This document shows positions 35,816 through 43,638 of a stretch of DNA of 64,000 nucleotides, piece by piece; position 1 is the stretch's first letter, and every line of letters starts with the position of its first letter. Under the pieces are notes generated by a model. It saw nothing but the letters and a program-made list of their open reading frames with translations, made no database searches and was not told the DNA's origin. The stretch comes from Mucilaginibacter conchicola (GTDB lineage Bacteria > Bacteroidota > Bacteroidia > Sphingobacteriales > Sphingobacteriaceae): contig NZ_QWDC01000002.1 in NCBI RefSeq assembly GCF_003432115.1, forward strand, positions 1,478,819 through 1,542,818, written 5' to 3'. Made by a program: the position numbers and the translations under genes.

Positions 35816-36142
35816 ATGGAAATTAAGCAGGCACAGCATCTTGTAGATAACTGGATCAAAACAACAGGGGTACGTTATTTTAACGAGTTGACCAACACGG
35901 CCATTTTAATGGAAGAGGTTGGCGAGGTGGCACGTATTATGGCCCGGCAGTATGGCGAGCAATCGTTCAAGAAATCGGATACGGAAGTTAACCTTGCTGA
36001 TGAGATGGCCGATGTGCTTTTTGTGCTGATATGCCTGGCTAACCAAACCGGCATTGATCTGACGGATGCGCTGGAGAAGAATTTGGAGAAGAAAAGTATC
36101 CGCGATGCAGACAGGCACAAAAGCAATGAGAAGTTAAAGTAA
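35816..36142 (+). CDS. MazG-like nucleotide pyrophosphohydrolase
   Basis: 108-aa all-alpha NTP pyrophosphatase of the MazG/iMazG type, which hydrolyses (d)NTPs to NMP and pyrophosphate. The metal-binding acidic residues are in MEEVGEVARIM and in NLADEMADVLFVL. ATG at 35816 is preferred over the overlapping TTG at 35813. The gene starts just after the repeat copy at 35678-35795. It is more likely a house-cleaning or dUTP/ppGpp-related enzyme than part of a system, since no partner is adjacent. Confidence 0.88.
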   Translation: MEIKQAQHLVDNWIKTTGVRYFNELTNTAILMEEVGEVARIMARQYGEQSFKKSDTEVNLADEMADVLFVLICLANQTGIDLTDALEKNLEKKSIRDADRHKSNEKLK

Positions 36143-36198
36143 AGTATTCGGAATATAAATTCGATAAAAATATATAAACAAAATATAATTCTGTTTTA

Positions 36199-36231
36199 TT
36201 TGTTTTTTCGGAATTTTATAATGTAAATTTG
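36199..36231 (+). promoter_or_regulatory. Strong Bacteroidota-type promoter motif before the DUF4349 gene
   Basis: TTTG at 36199-36202, 21-base spacer, TAAATTTG at 36224-36231. Both boxes are perfect matches to the consensus. The ATG is 22 bp downstream. Confidence 0.65.
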
Positions 36232-36253
36232 ATTCAGCCAATCAATTTATATT

Positions 36254-37171
36254 ATGAAAAAATATTTTATCCTTTCATTGCTGGCACTGGTGGTGCTGGC
36301 ATGTAACCAAAAGCAACCTGAGAGAGTAACAACTGCTGAAGTAGTTTTACCCGCGCCGCCTGCAGAGCAAAAAGCAAAAATGTCAGCGCAGTTTGCGCCT
36401 CCTGTTGTTAAAGCTGATGCTGAAGTATCAGAATATAATGCTGTGGAAGAACCGCCGGAGTTTATTGGCGGTGATGATAAGACAACAGTAGTTGTGACCA
36501 ATAAAAAGATTATCAAAGAAGGGAACATTAGTTTTGAAACTGCCGATGTTGCCCAAACCCGTAAGCTGATTATGGCCAGCCTGAAAAACCTGGGTGGCTA
36601 TGCCGAAAACGACAGCGAGACGGTTAACGGCGATGAAAACCGCAAGGAGTATGTGCTGGATATCCGCATCCCCGCTGCCAATTTTGATACTTTCTTAAAT
36701 AGCGTATCCGGCACGGCAACTAAGATAGATCAAAAGAATATCCGCGTACGCGATGTAACCACCGAGTACATTGATACCAAAGCACGGTTGAACAATAAAC
36801 TCGAGTTAGAGAAACGCTACCTTAACCTGCTAAACCGTGCCGGCAAAATGCGCGACCTGCTGGATATCGAAGCCAAACTTACCGAGATCCGCAGTGATAT
36901 AGAATCTACTCAATCGCAGCTCAATTACATGAGCAAACAGGTGCAGTTTAGTTCGCTTAACATCACGTTTTATACCACCCAGCCCAAACAGGTTAATGCC
37001 GGTAACGGGTTTGGTTATAAACTGAAGATGGCGTTAAGCAATGGCTTTGATGGCCTGCAATCTTTATTTTTTGGACTGATAGCGGTTTGGCCATTTGTTA
37101 TTGCAGGAGCTGTTGTCTGGTTTATTGTAAAACGCTGGCGTAAAAGCCGCAGAGCCGAAGCCGATGCTTAA
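36254..37171 (+). CDS. DUF4349 lipoprotein
   Basis: 305-aa envelope protein. A lipoprotein signal is seen at LVVLAC (C17). The central DUF4349 domain (about 80-250) includes KIIKEGNISFETADV, GGYAENDSE and a long coiled coil rich in K/E (LNNKLELEKRYLNLLNR). A C-terminal transmembrane helix at about 271-292 is followed by a basic tail WRKSRRAEADA. Lipid-anchored N-terminus plus C-terminal membrane anchor suggests it links membranes. It is driven by a strong promoter motif and its stop overlaps the comB stop by four bases (convergent). Confidence 0.85.
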   Translation: MKKYFILSLLALVVLACNQKQPERVTTAEVVLPAPPAEQKAKMSAQFAPPVVKADAEVSEYNAVEEPPEFIGGDDKTTVVVTNKKIIKEGNISFETADVAQTRKLIMASLKNLGGYAENDSETVNGDENRKEYVLDIRIPAANFDTFLNSVSGTATKIDQKNIRVRDVTTEYIDTKARLNNKLELEKRYLNLLNRAGKMRDLLDIEAKLTEIRSDIESTQSQLNYMSKQVQFSSLNITFYTTQPKQVNAGNGFGYKLKMALSNGFDGLQSLFFGLIAVWPFVIAGAVVWFIVKRWRKSRRAEADA

Positions 37172-37923
37172 ACCAGTTTCACCAGTCGCTCACCTTCCAA
37201 TACAGGGATGGCGGTGGTAAGATCAACCTGAAGACAAAACTCGATATCTTTTTCAATACCCAGCTTTTTTAAACGCTCTCCATGCGATGTTTTGCTGAGG
37301 TACTGGCTGATATCGTTTTTGCCCAACTGGAAAAGATCGTTTGCTGCAATAGCAGGATCATCCAAAGTAAATCCTTCTGTTTTTAGTTGCTCAATAACGG
37401 CACCGGCAAAAAGGGTATCCTCAAGGTTAAAGTTGTTTTTCCAGCCGGCACAAACCAACAGGATATTCTCGTGCTGGGTTTTAAGCCAGTTGCAAAGAGC
37501 AGTTAAATTCAAGAACGAGCCAATAACCACACGTTTAGCACTGCGCGATAAATGCAGGGCATGTGTGCCGTTGGTAGTGGTCAATACCACGGTTTTGCCG
37601 GCCACTTTTTCGGCAGTGTAAGAAAATGGCGAGTTGCCAAAATCGAAACCGTCCACCACTTCGCCATTGCGCTCCGCCGCCAAAAGATAGTCCATGCCTT
37701 TCTCGCGATAAGCGGCGCATTCCTCAACCTCGGCAACGGGAATGATAGCTTCGGCACCATTCTCAATACCATAAGAGATAGATGAAGTAGCACGGAAAAT
37801 ATCGATCACCACCACTATATAATCCGAAACGTTATATAACGGAATAAGAGCAGGAGTGAGGCAAACGTCAAGCGAAGCCCCCCAGCCCCCTGAAGGGGGA
37901 GTAGGAGTATTTTGATTAGTCAT
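37168..37923 (-). CDS. comB: 2-phosphosulfolactate phosphatase (ComB) with repeat-derived N-terminus
   Basis: 251-aa Mg-dependent phosphatase family known from coenzyme M synthesis; its role in Bacteroidota is not settled. The family body begins at VCLTPALIPLY, with IDIFRATSSI, AERNGEVVDGFDFGNSP and TTTNGTHAL as conserved blocks and CAGWKNNFNLEDTLFAGA near the C-terminus. Residues about 5-18 (NTPTPPSGGWGAS, LD) are encoded by an interspersed repeat, and no other start codon is available between the repeat and VCLTPAL, so the repeat supplies the start and first residues. The stop overlaps that of the DUF4349 gene. Confidence 0.88.
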   Translation of the reverse strand: MTNQNTPTPPSGGWGASLDVCLTPALIPLYNVSDYIVVVIDIFRATSSISYGIENGAEAIIPVAEVEECAAYREKGMDYLLAAERNGEVVDGFDFGNSPFSYTAEKVAGKTVVLTTTNGTHALHLSRSAKRVVIGSFLNLTALCNWLKTQHENILLVCAGWKNNFNLEDTLFAGAVIEQLKTEGFTLDDPAIAANDLFQLGKNDISQYLSKTSHGERLKKLGIEKDIEFCLQVDLTTAIPVLEGERLVKLV

Positions 37924-37962
37924 GCTATTAATTCTATTCCCCCTTCAGGGGGTTAGGGGGCC
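37878..37962. repeat. CCCCTGAAGGGGG inverted repeat spanning the comB start
   Basis: CCCCCAGCCCCCTGAAGGGGG (37880-37899 region, landmark) lies inside the comB coding sequence, and a near-exact inverted copy CCCCCTTCAGGGGGTTAGGG lies upstream of the start at about 37939-37958. The start codon (37921-37923) is in the loop between the copies. Confidence 0.82.
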
Positions 37963-37966
37963 TCGT

Positions 37967-39052
37967 TTATTTATAAAACGGCGGTTTAACCACCTTGGCT
38001 TTTACTTTGTTATCGCGGATGCTGATATAGATCTCGGTACCTTCTTTGGCGAAAGCGGTTTCTACGTAGCCCAAACCAATTGCTTTTTGTAACGATGGCG
38101 ATTGGGTGCCCGATGTTACTTTACCTATGTTGTTGCCATCGGCATCAACAATAGCATAATCATGGCGGGGAATACCGCGGTCTATCATTTCAAAACCGAT
38201 AAGCTTGCGGCCAACACCGGCTTGTTTTTGTTGCTGCAAAGCTTCTGAGTTGGTAAACTCTTTAGTGAATTTGGTTACCCAGCCCAGGCCTGCCTCTAAA
38301 GGCGACGTAGTATCATCAATATCGTTACCGTAAAGGCAGAAACCCATCTCTAAACGCAAGGTATCGCGCGCTGCCAAACCGATAGGTTTTATACCGAACG
38401 GTTCGCCTGCTTTAAATACCTCATTCCAGATATGGTCGGCATGTTCGTTATCAAAATAAAGCTCAAAACCACCCGCACCGGTATAACCTGTTGCCGAAAC
38501 TACCACGTTATCAATGCCGGCAAATTTACCTTTGGTAAAGGTGTAGTACTCCATCGAGCCTAAGTCGATATCAGTAAGGCTTTGCAGGGCATCAGCAGCT
38601 TTTGGGCCTTGTACAGCCAGCAGCGAAGTGCGGTCTGAGATATCTTTCATCTCTACACCGTTGGTGTTGAATTTAGAGATCCAGTTCCAGTCTTTTTCAA
38701 TGTTTGATGCGTTAACTACCAGCATGTAGGTTTTCTCATCAATGCGATAAACCAACAGGTCGTCAACAATACCACCATCCTCGTTAGGCAGGCAAGAGTA
38801 TTGCACTTTACCATCGTACAATTTGGCAGCATCGTTACTGGTAACGCGTTGTATCAGATCAAGCGCGTTCTCGCCTTTCAGGATAAATTCGCCCATGTGG
38901 CTTACGTCAAAAACACCAACGCCTTTGCGCACGGTATCATGTTCAACATTTACGCCTGCATATTGCACGGGCATATTATAACCTGCAAAGGGTACCATTT
39001 TAGCACCTAATTGTATATGTACGGGAGATAACGCTGTATTCTTCATCAACAA
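37967..39052 (-). CDS. gcvT: Glycine cleavage system aminomethyltransferase (T-protein)
   Basis: 361-aa enzyme moving the methylene group from the aminomethyl-lipoyl H-protein to tetrahydrofolate, releasing ammonia. Conserved blocks: [66 protein letters not shown] and [15 protein letters not shown] replaces the commoner GEGGF/GEDGF. The second ATG at 39046 ([10 protein letters not shown]) is likely the true start. The comB repeat follows the stop. Other gcv genes are not in the window. Confidence 0.95.
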   Translation of the reverse strand: MLMKNTALSPVHIQLGAKMVPFAGYNMPVQYAGVNVEHDTVRKGVGVFDVSHMGEFILKGENALDLIQRVTSNDAAKLYDGKVQYSCLPNEDGGIVDDLLVYRIDEKTYMLVVNASNIEKDWNWISKFNTNGVEMKDISDRTSLLAVQGPKAADALQSLTDIDLGSMEYYTFTKGKFAGIDNVVVSATGYTGAGGFELYFDNEHADHIWNEVFKAGEPFGIKPIGLAARDTLRLEMGFCLYGNDIDDTTSPLEAGLGWVTKFTKEFTNSEALQQQKQAGVGRKLIGFEMIDRGIPRHDYAIVDADGNNIGKVTSGTQSPSLQKAIGLGYVETAFAKEGTEIYISIRDNKVKAKVVKPPFYK

Positions 39053-39097
39053 AATTACTTTGGGGCAAAAATAGGAAAAATAGCAGCAGGGGCGGGG

Positions 39098-40294
39098 CTA
39101 TTTCAAAACAGTTTCGTAAAAATCAACCAATTTTGGGGTGATGATATTTACATCGTGCTGCTCCTCTACCAGTTTACGTGCGTTTTCGCCTATATGGCGG
39201 CAATGGTACTCGTCAGAAAGGCATTTAATAAGGGCCTCGTGAAACTCATCTACATTGTTGGCAATGATGATATTTTGGCCATCGGCAATGTTGATACCCT
39301 CGGCGCCTAACGAGGTAGAGATAATGCATTTCTGCATAGCCATCCCCTCAACAATTTTCACGCGCATGCCCCCACCCGAGAGCAGCGGTACTATCATAAT
39401 GCCTTTACTATTCACAAACTCCAGCGCGTCATCCACCTCGCCATGTATAAACACCTTTCCTAATACCTCATACTCGTCATACTCTTCGGGGATGTTATGG
39501 CCGGCTACATATAATTTGCCTTTCAGGTCGCCGTCGGTAATTTCCTTGTGGAAATTGTCCATAAACCACTCCACGCCCTCGCGATTGGGCAGCCAGTCTA
39601 ACGATCCCAAAAAGAACAAACTGGAGAAATCAGTCTTGTTAAAGTTTGGTTTGTAAAGCGACAGATCAACCCCAATAGGCAGCACCGTAATGGGCGTACG
39701 CGCACCGAAGGACACGAGCGATTGTTTATCCTGCCCCGTAAAGGCCACAATGCCATCAAAAGAGTTAAGCAAACTCAGCTCGTAATTTTTGATACGCTTG
39801 GCCAATAACTTCAGGTACCACTTTTTAAATGGATCGCTTTTTTGCTGCGCGAGTTTTTCCCAAACCTGATGCTCGATGTTATGCGCCCTGAAGATGATCT
39901 TAGCTTTTGAGTTTTTGCGGATGATGTTTAGGTAAGGTGCAACAAAAATGCCTTCTAACTGGATAATATCATACTCGTTATCCACCAAATTCCTGAATAG
40001 CAATTTCTCGAAACCGGCGTTATAATACTTCTCAATATTATAAGAGTTATTGGTGAACAGGTTGCTCACGGCCTCAACCATGGTTACCCGTGTATCAATA
40101 TCGTATTCGGTATAGCTTATTTTATCAAGCAGGGCATCGCGCTCGTATTGGGTGGAGTGTTTTTTAACATTGAGCGAGAGCAGCGTAACCTCATGACCAA
40201 GCCCAACCAGTCCCTTTATGGTATTGCCTACCACAATTGGGTATCCGCCATTCTGCGGAAATGGTGCGCGGTGTGTTAAAATGAGTATTCTCAA
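39098..40294 (-). CDS. Family 4-type glycosyltransferase
   Basis: 398-aa GT-B fold enzyme. The N-terminus MRILILTHRAPFPQNGGYPIV and the C-terminal SGGGMRVKIVEGMAMQKCIISTSLGAEGI are the donor-binding halves, with E of IVEGMAM in the position of the conserved EX7E glutamate. It probably transfers a sugar in exopolysaccharide or glycan synthesis; the acceptor is unknown. The central part reads ARTPITVLPIGVDL, typical of GT4 linkers. It stands alone between gcvT and rnhB, same strand. Confidence 0.85.
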   Translation of the reverse strand: MRILILTHRAPFPQNGGYPIVVGNTIKGLVGLGHEVTLLSLNVKKHSTQYERDALLDKISYTEYDIDTRVTMVEAVSNLFTNNSYNIEKYYNAGFEKLLFRNLVDNEYDIIQLEGIFVAPYLNIIRKNSKAKIIFRAHNIEHQVWEKLAQQKSDPFKKWYLKLLAKRIKNYELSLLNSFDGIVAFTGQDKQSLVSFGARTPITVLPIGVDLSLYKPNFNKTDFSSLFFLGSLDWLPNREGVEWFMDNFHKEITDGDLKGKLYVAGHNIPEEYDEYEVLGKVFIHGEVDDALEFVNSKGIMIVPLLSGGGMRVKIVEGMAMQKCIISTSLGAEGINIADGQNIIIANNVDEFHEALIKCLSDEYHCRHIGENARKLVEEQHDVNIITPKLVDFYETVLK

Positions 40295-40351
40295 AACAGG
40301 AGGTCAGATGGTTTGCTGTAAAGTTATTAAACCTTAGCACCAAATACCAAC

Positions 40352-41002
40352 CTACTCTTCAAAAATAACCAACTGCGGGCTGGTAACTTTAAAACTTTTA
40401 CGATGGTATGGCGTAGGGCCTATCTCCATTACCATTTTACGATGAGCAATAGTTGGGTAGCCTTTGTTGGAGTGCCAGTTGTATTCGGGGTGTTCGGCAG
40501 CTATCTGCTTCATGTAATCATCGCGGTAGGTTTTGGCGAGAATAGATGCCGCCGCAATGCTGAAGTACTTGGCATCACCCTCAACAATACATTTATGAGG
40601 CATATCTCCATACTTATTAAAACGGTTACCATCAATAATTAAAAATTGCGGTTGCAGGTGCAGTTTCTCAATAGCGCGGTGCATAGCCAGGAAGGAAGCA
40701 TTGAGGATATTGATCTGGTCTATCTCGTGGTTATCGCACCAGGCCACGGCATGGGCAATGGCCTTCGCCTCAATTTCAGCACGAAGCTGGTAGCGTACCT
40801 CTTCGGTAAGTTGTTTGGAATCGTTAAGCAGTTGATGGTCAAAATCGTGCGGAAGGATGACGGCAGCGGCAAACACAGGCCCGGCAAGGCAACCGCGGCC
40901 AGCCTCGTCGCACCCCGCTTCGATCAACTCGTACTGGTAGCGAGCCAATAACACCCTGCGCTCCTGCTCCATCTTCACCTTTTTCTGCTGTACCTTTTTC
41001 AT
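40352..41002 (-). CDS. rnhB: Ribonuclease HII
   Basis: About 216-aa enzyme cutting RNA in RNA/DNA hybrids and single ribonucleotides in DNA. The active-site motif [14 protein letters not shown] has the D and E, followed by [11 protein letters not shown] and IDGNRF with further acidic residues, and the conserved [12 protein letters not shown] and HKGYPT-like segment ([10 protein letters not shown]). The open frame extends to 41044; starts at 41002 (MKKVQQ) and 40972 (MEQERRV, with an AAGGTG just upstream) both fit. Single gene on the minus strand, divergent from the DUF4920 gene. Confidence 0.94.
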   Translation of the reverse strand: MKKVQQKKVKMEQERRVLLARYQYELIEAGCDEAGRGCLAGPVFAAAVILPHDFDHQLLNDSKQLTEEVRYQLRAEIEAKAIAHAVAWCDNHEIDQINILNASFLAMHRAIEKLHLQPQFLIIDGNRFNKYGDMPHKCIVEGDAKYFSIAAASILAKTYRDDYMKQIAAEHPEYNWHSNKGYPTIAHRKMVMEIGPTPYHRKSFKVTSPQLVIFEE

Positions 41003-41096
41003 GTATATACAAATATCAAAAACCTGCGGCAGGGCTGCAAGCACCGTTTAAAATAAAAGAGTTTAAACCAATGCCTTGCGGTGCTGTTTAATTATT

Positions 41097-41561
41097 ATGA
41101 AAAAGCTGGCCCTGTTATTCCTGATGCTTTGCAGCATACAAGCATTTGCCCAAAAGAAAACCCCGCTGCCCCACGGAATGGTTTTCGGTAAAAAACCTAA
41201 AGACGTGCCGCCCATACCTGCCGCCAAACTGGAAACACTGATGGGTGGCAAGATCCGCCAGACTACGGCCATTGTTGGTAAAATACTAAAAGTTAAAAAG
41301 GAGCAGGGCGGATGGTTTGATATAGACGCCGGCAACGGCCGTATTATTGAAGCTCACTTTGCAGACTATAATATAAAACTCCCCGCAGCCATTGCCAGCC
41401 GCACCGTAATTATTGAAGGCGTTGCCCAGCGCCAGTTAATAGCAGATGATGAACAACATCTGGCAGGCGATACCGCGGTAGGCAAAAAGCAGCATCAGGC
41501 GAAAGTGAACCCTAAAGAGCGCATCACTTTTGAGGTACAAGGGCTGATGGTTGATAAATAA
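41097..41561 (+). CDS. Secreted DUF4920-like protein lacking the usual cysteines
   Basis: 154-aa exported protein with a signal peptide (about 1-18, ending QAFAQ). The core resembles the DUF4920 fold: TTAIVGKILKVKKEQGGWFDI, then an acidic FADYNIKLPAAI, TVIIEGVAQRQL and ITFEVQGLMV. Family members usually have a VCxxKGCW metal-like site; here the matching stretch is VKKEQGGW, so the paired cysteines are missing. The start at 41097 gives the signal peptide. It converges with the pentapeptide gene, with one base between their ends. Confidence 0.7.
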   Translation: MKKLALLFLMLCSIQAFAQKKTPLPHGMVFGKKPKDVPPIPAAKLETLMGGKIRQTTAIVGKILKVKKEQGGWFDIDAGNGRIIEAHFADYNIKLPAAIASRTVIIEGVAQRQLIADDEQHLAGDTAVGKKQHQAKVNPKERITFEVQGLMVDK

Positions 41562-41562
41562 A

Positions 41563-42138
41563 CTATACTACTTTTATACCGTGGCGGGTGAGCAAGTTCT
41601 CTAAACCCGTCATGGCAAATACAGCTTTCTTTAAGGTATTCATCTCAGGGTCGATAATAAAATTGTAGGCCGTGCTAAAGTTTACAGATGACAGATCGGT
41701 ACGGTTGAACACGGCATTCTCCAGGTCGCAATCGCTAAAAGCCGAGCCGGTAAGGATGGTTTGGGTAAAGCTTGTTTCTTTTAAAGATGATCTTTTGAAG
41801 GATGTTTTCACCATCTTTTTTCCTGCAAATGATGCATAATCCAGCATGCAATTCTCAAACCCTACGCTGAACAGGAAATCATCACATTTGCTGAAGTTAA
41901 GGCCCATCAGCTTGCAGCTTTTAAAGCTTACATCGTTTAAGGTTGCACCTTCAATGTTAACCATGGATAGGTTGCATTCCTCAAAACTACAATCCAGAAA
42001 CTTGCAGCGCATAAAGTTAGCTTCGGAGAGATCACAGTTTTTGAATGTGCAGCTTTGAAATTCTACGCGGCTGGCGCTGCTGCCGGCAAGACTTAGCTTT
42101 TCAAATACCTGGTCGTCATAAGTAGGTTTATCAAACAT
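41563..42138 (-). CDS. Pentapeptide-repeat protein
   Basis: 191-aa protein made largely of A(D/N)LXX repeats that form a right-handed quadrilateral beta-helix. Examples are SCTFKNCDLSEANFMRCKF, CNLSMVNIEGATL, CDLENAVFNRTDLSSVNF. No signal peptide or enzymatic motif. It may be related to DNA-mimic Qnr-like proteins (which protect gyrase from quinolones) but the overall short length and cysteine-rich repeats are equally consistent with a structural protein of unknown use. Confidence 0.9.
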   Translation of the reverse strand: MFDKPTYDDQVFEKLSLAGSSASRVEFQSCTFKNCDLSEANFMRCKFLDCSFEECNLSMVNIEGATLNDVSFKSCKLMGLNFSKCDDFLFSVGFENCMLDYASFAGKKMVKTSFKRSSLKETSFTQTILTGSAFSDCDLENAVFNRTDLSSVNFSTAYNFIIDPEMNTLKKAVFAMTGLENLLTRHGIKVV

Positions 42139-42181
42139 GGTTCAAATTTAAAATTTTGGGTTGATTTGCGCTTCAATATTT

Positions 42182-42328
42182 AACTCACCCCGACATTGCT
42201 AAGCTCATCGACCCTCTCTTCGCTGCGCGGAAAGAGGGGGGGTACAGTCGTTAGATTTCCCTGTTCTTACCCCTCTTTGCTGCTTGCAGCAGAGAGGGTG
42301 GTCCAACGTAGCGCAGACCGGGTGAGTC
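42182..42328. repeat. Interspersed repeat, CTCACCCCGAC family, copy 3
   Basis: Begins ACTCACCCCGACATTGC and ends GACCGGGTGAGT, matching copy 1 at 14075-14223 over most of its length, including TTTGCTGCTTGCAGCAGAGAG. It fills the gap between the hydrolase and the pentapeptide gene, which lie on the same strand. Confidence 0.85.
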
Positions 42329-42364
42329 AACTGTGCCACAGATAAGAGCTGAAATTTCCAAATC

Positions 42365-43231
42365 TTACTTAACGATACTCTTCACTTCCCCAACAACATC
42401 GGCAATCACCTCAGGCAATTTAATAATGCGCTCGTGCCCTGCACCGCTAAAGTTTTTGGTGCGGATAGACGGGTGCTCTTTCAAAAACGACTGCAAGTAA
42501 GCATCCGGCAGCATCATATCGTTATCGTCATAAGCCAGCCAGTGATTAAGTGAGGCATCAAACCGGTAAAGATCGGGCATGTTATAGCTCGACGGATAGA
42601 TACCGTAGCGCGCTTTAAAATCATCCAGAAATGCTTGTTGTGCTTCAACCGGCACATCCAGGGCTGTCATGTTCTTAATAAAGTTTTCCTGCAGCAATAT
42701 GAATGGCGCAATACTGATCAACAGTTTTGGATTGATGCCCAGGTCATGCAAAGCAACCACGTTAGCCATAGCGCCAAAAGAGTGACCGATGGCAATATCT
42801 GGTGCGGCGGCTTCGACAATCACCGCTTTAATGGCATTCACAAAAAGTAAAAGGTTTGAGAGGTCGCCGTCTGAGCTGCCGTTGGCGGGGGCATCATGCG
42901 CTATGATCTCCAGATCCGGAATTTCAAGCAGGGCGTTGATCAGTTCGGTAAAGTCGGCAGCTTTTGAACCCCATCCATGGCTGATGAGGATTCGCGTTTT
43001 GCCCTCGCCCCATTTAAAGCCGTTGATAGTTAATTCGCTATTGGTAAAGTAGGGGTCATCAACTTTAACGCTGAATCTGGTGGCCTGTGCCAGTAATTGT
43101 TCCTGGTGCAGGCGAAGCGGTATTTTGGGCGGGTAGCAGATAAACTGCCACAAAAGCGGCGTTATGCCGGCAGTATTGTGGTTGGCTACGCGCTCTTTTA
43201 CATCGTTTACTATTTGTTTAAATCTTTTCAT
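42365..43231 (-). CDS. Alpha/beta hydrolase
   Basis: About 288-aa hydrolase with the nucleophile elbow GHSFGAM and the preceding ISHGWGSKAADF oxyanion segment and APANGSSDGDL. The acid is probably D in a DDNDMMLPDAYL stretch and the histidine is in GAGHERII. The frame is open to 43303, but MKRFKQIVND at 43231 is the likely start; the longer N-terminus is cysteine-rich with no family resemblance. Soluble, no signal peptide. Substrate unknown. Confidence 0.85.
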   Translation of the reverse strand: MKRFKQIVNDVKERVANHNTAGITPLLWQFICYPPKIPLRLHQEQLLAQATRFSVKVDDPYFTNSELTINGFKWGEGKTRILISHGWGSKAADFTELINALLEIPDLEIIAHDAPANGSSDGDLSNLLLFVNAIKAVIVEAAAPDIAIGHSFGAMANVVALHDLGINPKLLISIAPFILLQENFIKNMTALDVPVEAQQAFLDDFKARYGIYPSSYNMPDLYRFDASLNHWLAYDDNDMMLPDAYLQSFLKEHPSIRTKNFSGAGHERIIKLPEVIADVVGEVKSIVK

Positions 43232-43638
43232 GTGGATAGAAGGATGCCCAAAACTATGAAATAAAAACCGCGGCAGCGGGCAAAAGTGTTCACACGTGTT
43301 CACGAATGTTCACGGTGTTAACGTGAACGCTTTCTTTAATTTAACCGTATACCTTTAAGCGTGCCGCGCGGCGCCAAATATTGCTCAATGCTTAAAATTT
43401 TATGCATGGAGCCGGGTATCTTGCTGGAAAAGTATCCATACAAAACAGGTGCGTGATTAGAGATAGGCGGGTAACCTGCTGAAAGCCAATTAACATTTGA
43501 ACGTTTTGGTTTAGTTTTTGCATTATTCTGTCGCGCCCTGATTTTGGCCGTTCGACTCTGTTCATTTTATTTATTATTTTTTTTCAGAACCGAAGACCGC
43601 TTAAGGTAGTTTACATTTATATATCCGATCACAATATA
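43232..43638. other. 407-bp region without a convincing gene
   Basis: Contains the TGTTCAC cluster at 43286-43328 and an open minus-strand frame from about 43573 to 43340 that has no ATG, GTG or TTG before its mid-point. Nothing else was identified. Confidence 0.5.
43286..43328. repeat. TGTTCAC cluster, second copy
   Basis: GTGTTCAC at 43286-43293, CGTGTTCACG at 43295-43304, ATGTTCACG at about 43306-43314 and GTTAACGTGAAC at 43317-43328. The order of three TGTTCAC then one GTGAAC parallels the 6802-6846 cluster. Confidence 0.6.

Noticed and set aside
35816..36142. MazG-like enzyme as part of a defence system
   Set aside because: It is 17-25 kb from the toxin-antitoxin and nuclease/helicase genes and has no partner; a housekeeping role is simpler.
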